Positions 9,390 to 17,487 of a stretch of 45,135 bases of DNA are shown piece by piece (position 1 is the first letter of the stretch; the number at the start of each line of letters is the position of its first letter). The notes beneath the pieces were generated by a model. That model was not told where the DNA came from. It saw only the letters and a program-made list of their open reading frames with translations, and searched no databases. The DNA comes from an uncultured Ideonella sp. (GTDB taxonomy: Bacteria; Pseudomonadota; Gammaproteobacteria; Burkholderiales; Burkholderiaceae). Position numbers and translations under genes: made by a program. The stretch is from NCBI GenBank assembly GCA_946479475.1, contig CAMLGG010000007.1:1-45135 (forward strand), given 5' to 3'.

Positions 9390-10967
9390 ATGAAACTCGC
9401 CACCCAGCTGCTGCTGCCGCCCATCGCCACCGCGCTCGTCGCCCTGGCCGGAGCGGCCGCCGGCGGCATCGCGATGCAGCGCGAGGCCGGCCGCAACGCC
9501 GCGGTCTTCGCCGAATCGCTGGACCAGCTGCGCAGCATCACCAGCGCGCAGGAACAGATGGGCCGGCTGCACGCCGGCGTGTACCGGACCCTGGCGCTGA
9601 TCGCCTCGCTCGACGAGAAGGCGGTCAGGCAGGTGCGGTCGGACATGCCCGGCCAGTTGCAGGGCATCGCGAGCACGGCCGCTGCCGTGAGCGCCCAGCA
9701 CGAAGGCGACACCGCCCTGCGCGAAGGCGCCGCCCAGGTCGCCACGCAGCTGGCGGCCTACGTCAAGCAGGCCGACCAGGCGATAGACCTGGCTTCGGTC
9801 GACCCGAACACCGGCGTCGCCGCCATGCAGAACGCCGACGCCAGCTTCAAGCAGGCCAGCCAGGCCATGGTGACGCTGATCGACGCGGTCAAGCACGCAG
9901 GCGAGGAGGCCCAGGCGGCCTCGGCCGCACGCGGGCTGCGCACCGCCACCGGCTTCGGTTTGCTCAGCATGCTGCTCACCCTCGGCGTGGTGCTGGGCTC
10001 GGCCCGCATGCTGCGCCGGCAGGTGCAGGCGCTGAAGCAGGCCTCCGCGCTCGCCTCGGCCGTGGCGGCCGGGGACCTCACGGCGTCGCCCACGACCGCC
10101 CGCAACGACGAGATCGGCACCCTGCAGCGCGACCTCGCGCGCATGGTCGAGCGGCTGAGCGATTCCATGCACACGGTGCGCCAGGCGGCGAGCAACGTCG
10201 CCCATGCCAGCGGCGAGATCGCGACCGGCAACCTGGACCTCAGCCAGCGCACGGAGGTGACGGCGAGCAACCTGCAGCAGGCCGCCGGCTCGCTGCACGA
10301 GTTGACGGGCAACGTCGGCCACAGCGCCGATGCCGCGACCCAGGCCGCCGACCTCGCCTCCTCTGCGCGGGAGGTCGCCGAACGCGGCGGCCAGGCCGTC
10401 GCCCAGGTGGTGAAGACGATGGACGAGATCAATGCGAGCTCCCGCCAGATCGCCGACATCACCGGCGTCATCGACGGCATCGCCTTCCAGACCAACATCC
10501 TCGCGCTCAACGCCGCGGTCGAGGCTGCACGGGCCGGCGAGCAGGGCCGCGGATTCGCCGTGGTGGCCGGCGAAGTCCGCACGCTGGCCCAGCGCTCGGC
10601 CGACGCAGCCCGGCAGATCAAGACCCTGATCGCCTCCTCGGTGGAGCGGGTCGAGAACGGCGCGCGCCAGGTGCAGGACGCCGGCACCACCATGAACGAG
10701 ATCGTCGGCTCGGTGCGCCGGGTCAACGACATCATCGGCGAGATCACCGCTGCGGCCAGCAAGCAGAGCCACGGCATCGGCCACGTGAACACCGCCGTCG
10801 GCCAGCTCGACCAGATGACCCAGCAGAACGCCGCGCTGGTCGAGCAATCCGCCGCCGCGGCCGAGAGCCTGAAGGACCAGTCGCAGCGGCTGATGGCGCT
10901 GGTCGCCGGCTTCCGCCTCGACGGGCAGGCCGGGGAACGCGCAGGAGTTGGCACAAGCCGCGGCTGA
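9390..10967 (+). CDS. Methyl-accepting chemotaxis protein 5 (helical sensor, divergent adaptation sites)
   Basis: A 525-residue chemoreceptor starting at ATG 9390 with GGAGG just upstream. TM1 is about residues 7-29, a helical Ala/Gln-rich periplasmic domain follows, and TM2 is about 190-210. HAMP and the signalling domain have the tip motif at residue 363. Several positions that are uniform in the other receptors differ. The first adaptation segment reads [20 protein letters not shown] instead of [32 protein letters not shown] has become [12 protein letters not shown], with a Lys replacing Glu. It ends in VGTSRG, without a docking pentapeptide. The preceding free Cache protein could act with this receptor, but no direct evidence links them. 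Confidence 0.94.
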   Translation: MKLATQLLLPPIATALVALAGAAAGGIAMQREAGRNAAVFAESLDQLRSITSAQEQMGRLHAGVYRTLALIASLDEKAVRQVRSDMPGQLQGIASTAAAVSAQHEGDTALREGAAQVATQLAAYVKQADQAIDLASVDPNTGVAAMQNADASFKQASQAMVTLIDAVKHAGEEAQAASAARGLRTATGFGLLSMLLTLGVVLGSARMLRRQVQALKQASALASAVAAGDLTASPTTARNDEIGTLQRDLARMVERLSDSMHTVRQAASNVAHASGEIATGNLDLSQRTEVTASNLQQAAGSLHELTGNVGHSADAATQAADLASSAREVAERGGQAVAQVVKTMDEINASSRQIADITGVIDGIAFQTNILALNAAVEAARAGEQGRGFAVVAGEVRTLAQRSADAARQIKTLIASSVERVENGARQVQDAGTTMNEIVGSVRRVNDIIGEITAAASKQSHGIGHVNTAVGQLDQMTQQNAALVEQSAAAAESLKDQSQRLMALVAGFRLDGQAGERAGVGTSRG

Positions 10968-11026
10968 ACAGGCGTTTCGTCAAGACTTCCCTTCAGCTTG
11001 ACCCCCATCAAACCGACACCAACCGT

Positions 11027-12733
11027 ATGAACAAGCTGTCTCTTGGTGCAAAGATCTGGTTGCCGGCGGTCATCACCGCGACGGTGATCGCCGGCATGGC
11101 GGCCGTGACCGCCGTGCGCACGATCCGCTCGGTCGATGCGGTGCAGGCCGAGCAGGCCGAGCAACGCGAGAAGTCCGAGATCTCCGCGCAGTGGCGCGGC
11201 CTGACGCAGGCCAATGCCGGCCAGGCGTTCGCGATCCTGTCCAGCAGCGACCCCGAGCTGGGCAAGACGCTCAAGCCCGACATGGAGGCCATCTCGGCGC
11301 ACATCAGCGAGCTGCAGAAGCGGCTCGATTCGCTGGCCGACGCGGAGGAGAAGGGCCTGCTCGAGCAGGTCGCCAAGGCCCGCGCCGAGTACATCGAGCT
11401 GCGCAAGTCGCAGACCACCGCCCATGCCAGCGGCCCGCTGCCGGCCGATGCGCTGGTGCAGCTCAGGGCCGCCATCAAGGCCTACGACGACCGGCAGCAG
11501 GCCTTCGTCGCGCTGATGAAGCAGCGTTCGGACCAGGCCGCCGCCGACTTCCGGGCCGAACGCATCCGCAGCGTCTGGGTCATCGCCGGCGTGCTGCTGG
11601 GCTTGAGCTCGCTGCTGGTGCTGAGCGGCCTGTACACCGCCCGCTCCATCGTGCGGCCGCTGAAACAGGCCGTCTCGACCACCGAGCGCATAGCCCGGGG
11701 CGACCTGGGCGCCAACGTCGACACCAGCCGCCACGACGAGCTCGGCGACATGATGCGCGGCCTGCAGAACATGACCGAGTCGCTGCGCCGCCTGATCGCC
11801 GAGGTGCGCAGCGGCGCCACCACCATCCACCAGGCCAGCGCCGAGGTGGCCGTGGGCAGCGCGGACCTTTCGACCCGCACCGAGGAGACGGCCTCCAACC
11901 TGCAGGAGACGGCCAGTTCGATGGAGCAGCTGACCGGCGCGGTGCGCCAGAGTGCCGATGCGGCTTCGCAGGCCAACCAGCTCGCCTCCTCCGCGGCCAC
12001 GGCCGCGCAGCGCGGCGGCACGGTGGTCGGCCAGGTGGTCGACAACATGCAGGACATCTCGGCCTCCAGCCGCAAGATCGGCGACATCATCGGCGTGATC
12101 GACGGCATCGCCTTCCAGACCAACATCCTGGCCTTGAACGCGGCGGTCGAGGCCGCCCGTGCCGGCGAGCAGGGCCGCGGCTTCGCGGTGGTGGCCGGCG
12201 AGGTGCGCTCGCTGGCGCAGCGCTCGGCCGAGGCCGCCAAGGAGATCAAGAGCCTGATCGGCGCGTCGGTCGACAAGGTCGAGCACGGCGCCCGGCTGGT
12301 GCAGGACGCCGGCCAGACGATGGAAGAGATCGTCAGCTCGGTGCGCCGGGTGAGCGACATCATCGGCGAGATCACCGCCGGCGCCGCCGAGCAGCGCGAC
12401 GGCATCGACCAGGTCAACCTGGCGGTGGGCCAGCTCGACCAGATGACGCAGCAGAACGCCGCGCTGGTGGAGCAGAGCGCCGCCGCGGCCGACAGCATGA
12501 AGCACCAGGCCAGCCGGCTGTCCGAGCTGGTGTCCACCTTCCGCCTCGGCGACGACGCGGCGCCGGCACGGCCGCCGGCCCCGCCGCCGGCCGCCCATGA
12601 GGTGGCTGCCCGGCAGGTGATCCGGACGGTGGCAGCCCAGGCGGCCCCTCGCCCCGTGGCCGTCCCCGCGGTCGCGAAGTCGCCGGCACCGGCCTCGCAG
12701 CCGCCCGCGGACAGCGATTGGGAAAGCTTCTGA
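11027..12733 (+). CDS. Methyl-accepting chemotaxis protein 6 (four-helix-bundle type, DWESF tail)
   Basis: A 568-residue chemoreceptor. ATG 11027 gives a normal N terminus, [13 protein letters not shown], leading into TM1 (about residues 10-31); no clear ribosome binding site precedes it. The periplasmic domain (about 32-182) is helical, TM2 is about 183-205, and HAMP plus the signalling domain follow with the tip motif at residue 360. Adaptation segments [19 protein letters not shown] and [12 protein letters not shown] are intact; the second-helix segment [13 protein letters not shown] departs from the [12 protein letters not shown] of its neighbours. A Pro/Ala-rich tether ends in SDWESF, a CheR/CheB-type docking pentapeptide. 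It lies 59 bases after receptor 5 and 89 bases before cheW. Confidence 0.95.
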   Translation: MNKLSLGAKIWLPAVITATVIAGMAAVTAVRTIRSVDAVQAEQAEQREKSEISAQWRGLTQANAGQAFAILSSSDPELGKTLKPDMEAISAHISELQKRLDSLADAEEKGLLEQVAKARAEYIELRKSQTTAHASGPLPADALVQLRAAIKAYDDRQQAFVALMKQRSDQAAADFRAERIRSVWVIAGVLLGLSSLLVLSGLYTARSIVRPLKQAVSTTERIARGDLGANVDTSRHDELGDMMRGLQNMTESLRRLIAEVRSGATTIHQASAEVAVGSADLSTRTEETASNLQETASSMEQLTGAVRQSADAASQANQLASSAATAAQRGGTVVGQVVDNMQDISASSRKIGDIIGVIDGIAFQTNILALNAAVEAARAGEQGRGFAVVAGEVRSLAQRSAEAAKEIKSLIGASVDKVEHGARLVQDAGQTMEEIVSSVRRVSDIIGEITAGAAEQRDGIDQVNLAVGQLDQMTQQNAALVEQSAAAADSMKHQASRLSELVSTFRLGDDAAPARPPAPPPAAHEVAARQVIRTVAAQAAPRPVAVPAVAKSPAPASQPPADSDWESF

Positions 12734-12744
12734 GACAAAAGCCC

Positions 12745-12771
12745 TACAGATCGTCACGCCCGAGCCGATAA
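12745..12771 (+). promoter_or_regulatory. FliA (sigma-28)-type promoter for cheW
   Basis: TACA (12745-12748), 15 bases, then GCCGATAA (12764-12771). The second box is the exact enterobacterial sigma-28 -10 consensus, and TACA differs from the TAAA core of the -35 by one base. Transcription would start near 12779, leaving a leader of about 44 bases before the cheW ATG at 12823. This suggests cheW is expressed as a late flagellar-class gene independently of the upstream receptors. Confidence 0.7.
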
Positions 12772-12822
12772 CCCGTCGAGCAAGCGGCAACTTCAGCCCG
12801 TCCCACGCAAAGGACCCGACAC

Positions 12823-13362
12823 ATGGACATGATCACCGACGCCAGGCAAGTGGCCCGGCACGAGGCCGCGCGGGCGGCGACCAGCGCCAAGGGCGCGGCC
12901 GCGGCGGCCACCCACGGCGAATACCTCACCTTCCGCCTCGGCAGCGAGGAGTACGGCATCGACATCCTGCGGGTGCAGGAGATCCGCTCCTACGAGCAGC
13001 CGACGCGCATCGCCAACTCGCCCGCCTTCCTCAAGGGCGTGGTGAACCTGCGCGGCGTGATCGTGCCGATCATCGACCTGCGGGTGAAGCTGGGTTGCGC
13101 CAGCGCCGACTTCAACGCCTTCACCGTCGTCATCGTGCTCAACATCATGGGCCGCGTGGTGGGCGCCGTGGTCGATTCGGTCTCCGACGTCATGGAGCTT
13201 TCGACCGAGCAGGTCAAGGAAGCCCCGGCCATGAACTCCGCCGTCGACATGAGCTTCATCACCGGCATCGCCAACGTCGGCGAACGCATGCTGATCCTGA
13301 TGGACATCACGGCACTGATGAGCGCCGCGGACATGGGCCTGGTCGAGTCCGTGGCCGCCTGA
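12823..13362 (+). CDS. cheW: Chemotaxis adaptor CheW
   Basis: This cytoplasmic scaffold couples chemoreceptor tips to CheA. The 179-residue protein begins with about 32 Ala-rich residues not found in short CheW proteins. A complete CheW SH3-like fold follows: EYLTFRLGSEEYGIDILRVQEI, then IANSPAFLKGVVNLRG with the conserved Asn-Leu-Arg-Gly, PIIDLR, and a C-terminal ERMLILMDI strand. ATG 12823 has AAAGGA upstream. The gene has its own sigma-28-type promoter and a strong terminator, so it can be a separate transcription unit at the end of the chemotaxis block. Confidence 0.96.
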   Translation: MDMITDARQVARHEAARAATSAKGAAAAATHGEYLTFRLGSEEYGIDILRVQEIRSYEQPTRIANSPAFLKGVVNLRGVIVPIIDLRVKLGCASADFNAFTVVIVLNIMGRVVGAVVDSVSDVMELSTEQVKEAPAMNSAVDMSFITGIANVGERMLILMDITALMSAADMGLVESVAA

Positions 13363-13383
13363 CCGACCTAGACTGACGCCAAG

Positions 13384-13406
13384 GGCCCCGCGACGCGGGG
13401 CCTTTT
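13384..13406 (+). terminator. Rho-independent terminator after cheW
   Basis: GGCCCCGC (13384-13391), a three-base loop GAC, and GCGGGGCC (13395-13402), followed by TTTT. Perfect eight-base stem 21 bases after the cheW stop codon. Confidence 0.88.
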
Positions 13407-13544
13407 CGTTTCCGGCGCCGCTGTCGGGCGCACCGCTTGCCCGGCATCCGCCGTGCGGCGCGCGCAATCGAGGCCCTGACGGCGGACGTGGTCGGCCGTG
13501 GCCTCCTCGATCTCCAAGGTGGTGCGCAGCGGGATGCCGATCGT

Positions 13545-13991
13545 TCAATAGCCGATCCCGCGCGCCATCAGCACCGCCAGCACCGGGATGAGCGCGACGA
13601 GAACGACCTCGGCCACCATCCACTGGCGGGTGGACCGCATGGCGGCCGCGTCCGGAATGACGCCGGCCTTGCGCCAGCGGACCAGGCGCACGGTCGGCAC
13701 GATCGACAGCAGGCCCACGACGACGAACACGCCGATCTTGGTCCAGAACACCGGGTTGTGCGCGTAGAAGGCCCAGCCCTTGGCGCCATGGCTCGCCCGC
13801 AGGAAGCCCGCCGCCACGATGCCCATGGAAAGCAGCCCATAGGCGCCATCCAGCCGGCCGAGCTGGCGCAGCCGCGCCGCATCCGGCGTGCCGCTGGCCA
13901 GCACCAGCTCCGAGAAAAGCACCGCCACCAGCGAGAAGACGAACAGGTGGTGCACCGAAGCCAGAAGCGCGTCGAGGGTCAGGGAATTCAT
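13545..13991 (-). CDS. DUF2214 family membrane protein
   Basis: A 148-residue inner-membrane protein with about four transmembrane segments. It has the typical DUF2214 (COG3556) pattern: an N-terminal HHLFVFSLVAVLFSELVL helix, a charged LRQLGRLDGAYGLLSMGIVAAGF section, and a Trp/Lys-containing NPVFWTKIGVFVVVGLLSI helix. The C terminus ends in GIGY. Function of the family is unknown. It is divergent from the TetR regulator at 14066 and shares a palindrome with it at 14039-14051, which overlaps this gene's -35 box. It is therefore the probable target of that repressor. No strong ribosome binding site is visible before ATG 13991. Confidence 0.82.
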   Translation of the reverse strand: MNSLTLDALLASVHHLFVFSLVAVLFSELVLASGTPDAARLRQLGRLDGAYGLLSMGIVAAGFLRASHGAKGWAFYAHNPVFWTKIGVFVVVGLLSIVPTVRLVRWRKAGVIPDAAAMRSTRQWMVAEVVLVALIPVLAVLMARGIGY

Positions 13992-14022
13992 ATCTTTCCA
14001 CCGTCAAGATTAGGACGGGCGA

Positions 14023-14051
14023 ATCCTAGGCGTGCAATTTGACACTGTCAA
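14023..14051 (-). promoter_or_regulatory. Sigma-70 promoter for the DUF2214 gene
   Basis: Read on the minus strand: TTGACA (14051 to 14046), 17 bases, then TAGGAT (14028 to 14023). The -35 is a perfect consensus and the spacing is ideal. The -35 box forms half of the palindrome at 14039-14051. Confidence 0.65.
14039..14051. promoter_or_regulatory. Candidate TetR-family operator
   Basis: TTGACACTGTCAA is a 13-base palindrome (six-base arms around a central C). It lies over the -35 of the DUF2214 promoter and just upstream of TAGAAT (14054-14059), a five-of-six -10 match for the tetR gene. A repressor bound here would block both divergent genes. A similar half-site context, GTCAAGATTAG, occurs at 14003-14013. 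Confidence 0.55.
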
Positions 14052-14065
14052 GTTAGAATCCCCTC

Positions 14066-14719
14066 ATGGCGACCCGGCGAATTCCCTCTGCGGCTGACAC
14101 CTACCACCACGGCGCCCTGCGCGAGGCGCTGGTCGAGGCGGCCGAGGCCCTCATCCGCGAGCAGGGGCTGGAGGCCTTCACCCTGCGTGAATGCGCTCGC
14201 CGGGCCGGCGTTTCGCACGCCGCGCCGGCCCACCACTTCGGCGATGCGCGCGGCCTGCTCACGGCCTGCGCAGCGGCCGGGATGGAGCGCCTGGCCGACA
14301 CCATCGACGGCTATGTCTCGCTCGCGCCGGCGAACGACGCCACCGCGCGGCTGCGGGCCGGTGCCCAGGCCTACATCGATTTCGCCCTGGCCAACCGCGC
14401 CCTGTTCCAGCTGATGTTCCGGCGCGATCGCCTGGACCCGACGGACACCGAGCTGCGTCGCGTGGGCAAGCGCATGGGCGACGGCCTGCGCGAGGCGATC
14501 GATGCGTTGATGGCCGAGCACGGGCTGCCCGTTTCCGAACGCGGCCCGCGAATCCTGCTGGCGTGGTCGCTCATGCACGGCTATGTGACGCTGGTGCTGG
14601 AGCGCCAGGCGATAGACCTCTTCGGGCTGGACGCCGACGAGCACGCCCAGGCTGCCAGCGAAATGGGCGCCGAGCTCCTGCGGCTGCTCATCGGCGGCCT
14701 CGCCCATCCGCGGCGTTAG
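14066..14719 (+). CDS. TetR/AcrR family transcriptional regulator
   Basis: A 217-residue regulator with an N-terminal TetR helix-turn-helix at about residues 13-60 (YHHGALREALVEAAEALIREQ, then TLRECARRAGVSHAAPAHHF). A helical ligand-binding domain of the WHG/TetR_C type follows, with RALFQLMFRR and HGYVTLVLERQAIDL. These proteins usually repress a neighbouring gene until an effector binds. The divergent DUF2214 membrane gene is the obvious candidate, through the shared palindrome 14039-14051. The TAGAAT -10 candidate ends only six bases before ATG 14066 and no ribosome binding site is visible, so the mRNA may be leaderless. The effector is unknown. Confidence 0.9.
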   Translation: MATRRIPSAADTYHHGALREALVEAAEALIREQGLEAFTLRECARRAGVSHAAPAHHFGDARGLLTACAAAGMERLADTIDGYVSLAPANDATARLRAGAQAYIDFALANRALFQLMFRRDRLDPTDTELRRVGKRMGDGLREAIDALMAEHGLPVSERGPRILLAWSLMHGYVTLVLERQAIDLFGLDADEHAQAASEMGAELLRLLIGGLAHPRR

Positions 14720-14741
14720 ACCGCCACGGGCGCGTGGATAC

Positions 14742-14757
14742 GCAACCTTCTGGTTGC
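14742..14757. promoter_or_regulatory. Candidate ArsR operator 1
   Basis: GCAACC-TTCT-GGTTGC, perfect six-base arms. It overlaps the -35 box (TTGCAC, 14754-14759) of the SRPBCC-arsR promoter. The same arms with a different four-base centre recur at operator 2, which argues for a real binding site. Confidence 0.65.
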
Positions 14758-14782
14758 ACGATTGAGCCGCGAGGCCTATAAA
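14754..14782 (+). promoter_or_regulatory. Promoter of the SRPBCC-arsR operon
   Basis: TTGCAC (14754-14759), 17 bases, TATAAA (14777-14782). The -10 matches consensus at five of six. The start point would fall near 14789, inside the second palindrome. Confidence 0.6.
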
Positions 14783-14784
14783 CA

Positions 14785-14802
14785 TGCAACCAGGAGGTTG
14801 CA
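14785..14802. promoter_or_regulatory. Candidate ArsR operator 2, overlapping start point and ribosome binding site
   Basis: TGCAACC-AGGA-GGTTGCA, perfect seven-base arms. It covers the predicted start of transcription, and its AGGAGG is also the ribosome binding site for ATG 14807. Repressor binding here and at 14742-14757 would bracket the promoter; the RNA could also fold and hide the ribosome binding site. Confidence 0.65.
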
Positions 14803-14806
14803 CATC

Positions 14807-15262
14807 ATGAGCAGCATGGATCGCATCGAGAAACAGGTCCGCCTGAAAGCGCCACGCTCGCGCGTCTGGCGGGCACTGACCAACGCCGAGGAGTTCGGCG
14901 AATGGTTCCGCGTCAAGCTGGTGACCCACTTCGCCGTCGGCGAACGCGCCCTCGGCCACATCACCTATCCCGGCTACGAGCACTTGCGCTTCGAGGCCAC
15001 GGTCGAGCGCATGGAGCCCGAGCGGCATTTCAGCCTGCGCTGGCATCCCGCGGCCATCGACGCCACGAAGGACTACAGCGACGAGCCGAGCACGCTGGTC
15101 GAGTTCAGGCTGGAGGACGACCCTGGCGGCGGCACGCTGCTGACCGTCACCGAGTCGGGCTTCGACGCCCTGCCCCCCGAGCGCCGCAGCGAAGCCTTCC
15201 GCATGAACGACGAGGGCTGGGCCATCCAGGTGACCCACATCGCCAAGCATGTCGACGGCTAG
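14807..15262 (+). CDS. SRPBCC (AHA1-like) family protein
   Basis: A 151-residue cytoplasmic protein of the SRPBCC/START-like superfamily. The N-terminal IEKQVRLKAPRSRVWRALTN and EEFGEWF are typical of the AHA1-like branch. A WHP motif and a C-terminal GFDALPPERRSEAFRMNDEGW helix follow. These folds bind hydrophobic ligands; the exact role is not known. ATG 14807 is chosen because AGGAGG lies 9 bases upstream; an earlier in-frame ATG at 14762 would start before the promoter's -10. The 3' end overlaps the ArsR gene by 14 bases, so the two are probably translated together. AHA1-like/ArsR pairs are common in bacteria. Confidence 0.88.
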   Translation: MSSMDRIEKQVRLKAPRSRVWRALTNAEEFGEWFRVKLVTHFAVGERALGHITYPGYEHLRFEATVERMEPERHFSLRWHPAAIDATKDYSDEPSTLVEFRLEDDPGGGTLLTVTESGFDALPPERRSEAFRMNDEGWAIQVTHIAKHVDG

Positions 15263-15581
15263 GTTCGATGCGGAGCAGGCCGCGCCGCTGTTCGCCGCGC
15301 TGGGAGACATCACCCGGCTGGAGTTGCTGGCGCGGCTTTCCCGCAGCGGGCCGGGTTCGATCGCCGAGCTGGCGGCCGAGGCCGGGGTCTCCCGGCAGGC
15401 CGTCACCAAGCACCTGAAGGTGCTGGCCGATGCAGGCTACGTGCGTGGCGCCCGGCGCGGCCGCGAGCACATCTGGCGCCTGCAGCCGCGCCGCTTCGAG
15501 GAGGCCCAGGCCTGCCTGGCTCGCCTGTCCCGCGAGTGGGATGTCGCCTTGGCGCGGCTGAAGGACATGGTCGAGCGCTGA
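15249..15581 (+). CDS. ArsR family helix-turn-helix regulator
   Basis: A 110-residue winged-helix repressor: LFAALGDITRLELLARL at the first helices, SIAELAAEAGVSRQAVTKHLKVLADAGYV as the recognition helix-turn-helix, and RRGREHIWRLQP as the wing. I see no Cys cluster for arsenic or other metal binding, so it is of the non-metal type often paired with SRPBCC proteins. It overlaps the SRPBCC gene and probably represses this two-gene operon through the paired GCAACC/GGTTGC palindromes at 14742-14757 and 14785-14802. Confidence 0.92.
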   Translation: MSTARFDAEQAAPLFAALGDITRLELLARLSRSGPGSIAELAAEAGVSRQAVTKHLKVLADAGYVRGARRGREHIWRLQPRRFEEAQACLARLSREWDVALARLKDMVER

Positions 15582-15583
15582 GC

Positions 15584-15602
15584 CCTGCACAAATCGTGCA
15601 GG
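15584..15602. promoter_or_regulatory. Inverted repeat after arsR
   Basis: CCTGCAC-AAATC-GTGCAGG, perfect seven-base arms starting 3 bases after the arsR stop. There is no T-run, so it is either a weak or factor-dependent terminator or an operator for the DUF1800 gene that begins 66 bases further on. Confidence 0.4.
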
Positions 15603-15668
15603 ACATGGGATTCCCCCGGGCGGCCCGCCCCGCCACACTCCCGGCTCAGAGGGCTGGAGGAAGCACCC

Positions 15669-17480
15669 ATGTCGAATCCGATCGCGGCCGCGCAGGCGGC
15701 CGCAGGCGATCGCGCGCCTGCCGCAGCCGGCGCCGCCTCGCTGCTGACCGCATCCTTGCTCGCCGCCTGTGGCGGCGGCGAAGAACGCGACGACACGGCC
15801 GCGGCAAGCAACGCGGCGCGCCGGCGCACGCAGGCCGCAGCGGCCGGCTACGCACCCTACACCCCCGAGGAGCTCGCCGCCGCCTTCGCCCCCGACGACC
15901 AGGGCCAGGTCAGCGCGCAGGTGGCGTCGCGCTTCCTGAGCCAGGCCAGCCACGGCCCCACCGTCTCGACCCTGGCGGCCGTGCGAACCCAGGGCCCGGC
16001 CGCGTGGATCGAGGGCCAGTTCGCGCTGGCGCGCGGCGAGCGCCACGTCGACCGGATCTTCGCCCAGCGCGACGCGCTCGGCGGCTGGAACTACGCCGGC
16101 ATCGTCGACACCTTCGGCCCCGAGAACTCGGAGCTGATGATGAACGAGGCCTGGCGAGCCTTCATCGTCGGCCCCGATGCGCTGCGCCAGCGCGTGGTCG
16201 CGGCGCTGCTGGAGATCTTCGTGATCACCACCCGCGTCGGCATCATCGGCATCGGGCAGAACCAGGTCACCGCGGCGGCCTACGTCGACATGCTGAACGA
16301 CCACGCGTTCGGCAACTTCCGCGCGCTGCTCGATGGCATCGCCCGCAGCTCGGCGATGGGCGTGTACCTCTCGTACCGCGACAACCTCAAGGCCGAGTAC
16401 GGGCCGGACGGCCAGGAGACGCGGGTCCCCGACGAGAACTTCGCGCGCGAGCTGATGCAGCTCTTCTCGATCGGCCTTTACAGACTCAACGCCGACGGCA
16501 GCCTGAAGCTGAAGAAGGGCCAGCCGCAGGAGACCTACACCCAGGACGACGTGTTCAACCTGGCCCGCGTGTTCACCGGCTGGCGCGTGCCCAAGCCCGT
16601 CGCCGGCGAGCCGGACATGGCGGAGTGGTCCAAGCCGATGGTCGCGGTGGCGGCCAACCATTCGCCCGAGGAGATCCGCTTCCTCGGCAAGGTCATCGCC
16701 GCCGGCACCAAGCCCGAGGCCTGCCTGAAGAAGGCGCTGGACATCGTCTTCGCGCACCAGAACGTCGGCCCCTTCATCGGCCGCCAGCTCATCCAGCGCC
16801 TGGTCACCAGCAACCCGAGCGCGGGCTACGTCGCGCGCGTATCGGCCGCCTTCGCGAACAACGGCCTCGGCGTGCGCGGCGACCTGCGCGCCGTGCTGCG
16901 CGCCATCCTGCTGGACCCGGAGGCGCGGGCCGCGGACACCGGCGGCGGCGAGTTCGCCGACATCCGCGGCAAGGTCCGCGAGCCGATGCTCCGGCTGGTG
17001 GCGGTGGCGCGTGCGATGGAGGCCGGCGACCCGGGCACCATCGTCTACCCGATAGCCAACCTGAGCGGCGCCTCCACCGGCGTGGGCCAGGCGCCGCTGA
17101 AGTCGCCCTCGGTCTTCAACTTCTTCCGCCCCGGCTATGCCGCGCCGCAATCCGAGCTGGGCGCACAAGGCTACGTGGCGCCGGAGTTCCAGCTGCTCAA
17201 CGGGCCGGTCATCGCGGCCTCGATCAACAAGGTGAACGAGTTCGTGCGGGTGGCCGAGAACTACCTGCCCATCGAGCTGGGCCACCTTCGCGGGCTGGCG
17301 CCGCGAGCGCTGGTCCAGCGCGTGAGCCTGATCCTGACCGGCGCCTCGCTGCCGCTGGAAGACGAGGATGCCTTCGTGCAGCTGGTGTCCGCCGTCTCGC
17401 CGCTGAACCCGAAGCTGAGGATCCAGGTGGCCTTGCAGCTGGTCGCCTCTTCCGCCGCCTTCGTCGTCCAGGCCTGGTGA
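15669..17480 (+). CDS. DUF1800 family protein, probably exported
   Basis: A 603-residue protein of the DUF1800 family. Recognisable segments are RFLSQASHGPTVSTLAAV after the N terminus, ARELMQLFSIGLYRLNADG, DVFNLARVFTGWR, FIGRQLIQRLVTSNPS, and KSPSVFNFFRPGY near the C-terminal third. An N-terminal hydrophobic stretch ends in LLAAC (Cys34), resembling a lipobox, so it may be an exported lipoprotein. The preceding region has few positive charges, so the signal is not ideal. GGAGGAA precedes ATG 15669. The function of the family is unknown. It almost always travels with a DUF1501 gene, which starts 7 bases downstream here. Confidence 0.9.
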   Translation: MSNPIAAAQAAAGDRAPAAAGAASLLTASLLAACGGGEERDDTAAASNAARRRTQAAAAGYAPYTPEELAAAFAPDDQGQVSAQVASRFLSQASHGPTVSTLAAVRTQGPAAWIEGQFALARGERHVDRIFAQRDALGGWNYAGIVDTFGPENSELMMNEAWRAFIVGPDALRQRVVAALLEIFVITTRVGIIGIGQNQVTAAAYVDMLNDHAFGNFRALLDGIARSSAMGVYLSYRDNLKAEYGPDGQETRVPDENFARELMQLFSIGLYRLNADGSLKLKKGQPQETYTQDDVFNLARVFTGWRVPKPVAGEPDMAEWSKPMVAVAANHSPEEIRFLGKVIAAGTKPEACLKKALDIVFAHQNVGPFIGRQLIQRLVTSNPSAGYVARVSAAFANNGLGVRGDLRAVLRAILLDPEARAADTGGGEFADIRGKVREPMLRLVAVARAMEAGDPGTIVYPIANLSGASTGVGQAPLKSPSVFNFFRPGYAAPQSELGAQGYVAPEFQLLNGPVIAASINKVNEFVRVAENYLPIELGHLRGLAPRALVQRVSLILTGASLPLEDEDAFVQLVSAVSPLNPKLRIQVALQLVASSAAFVVQAW

Positions 17481-17487
17481 GGGACCC

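Noticed and set aside
9758..12790. 1010-codon open frame opposite receptors 5 and 6
   Set aside because: Same reason; its repeated segments are the complement of the conserved signalling tip.
13411..13544. Possible gene fragment between cheW and the DUF2214 gene
   Set aside because: The minus-strand frame reads through about 40 codons but has no start, no family resemblance and follows the DUF2214 stop.
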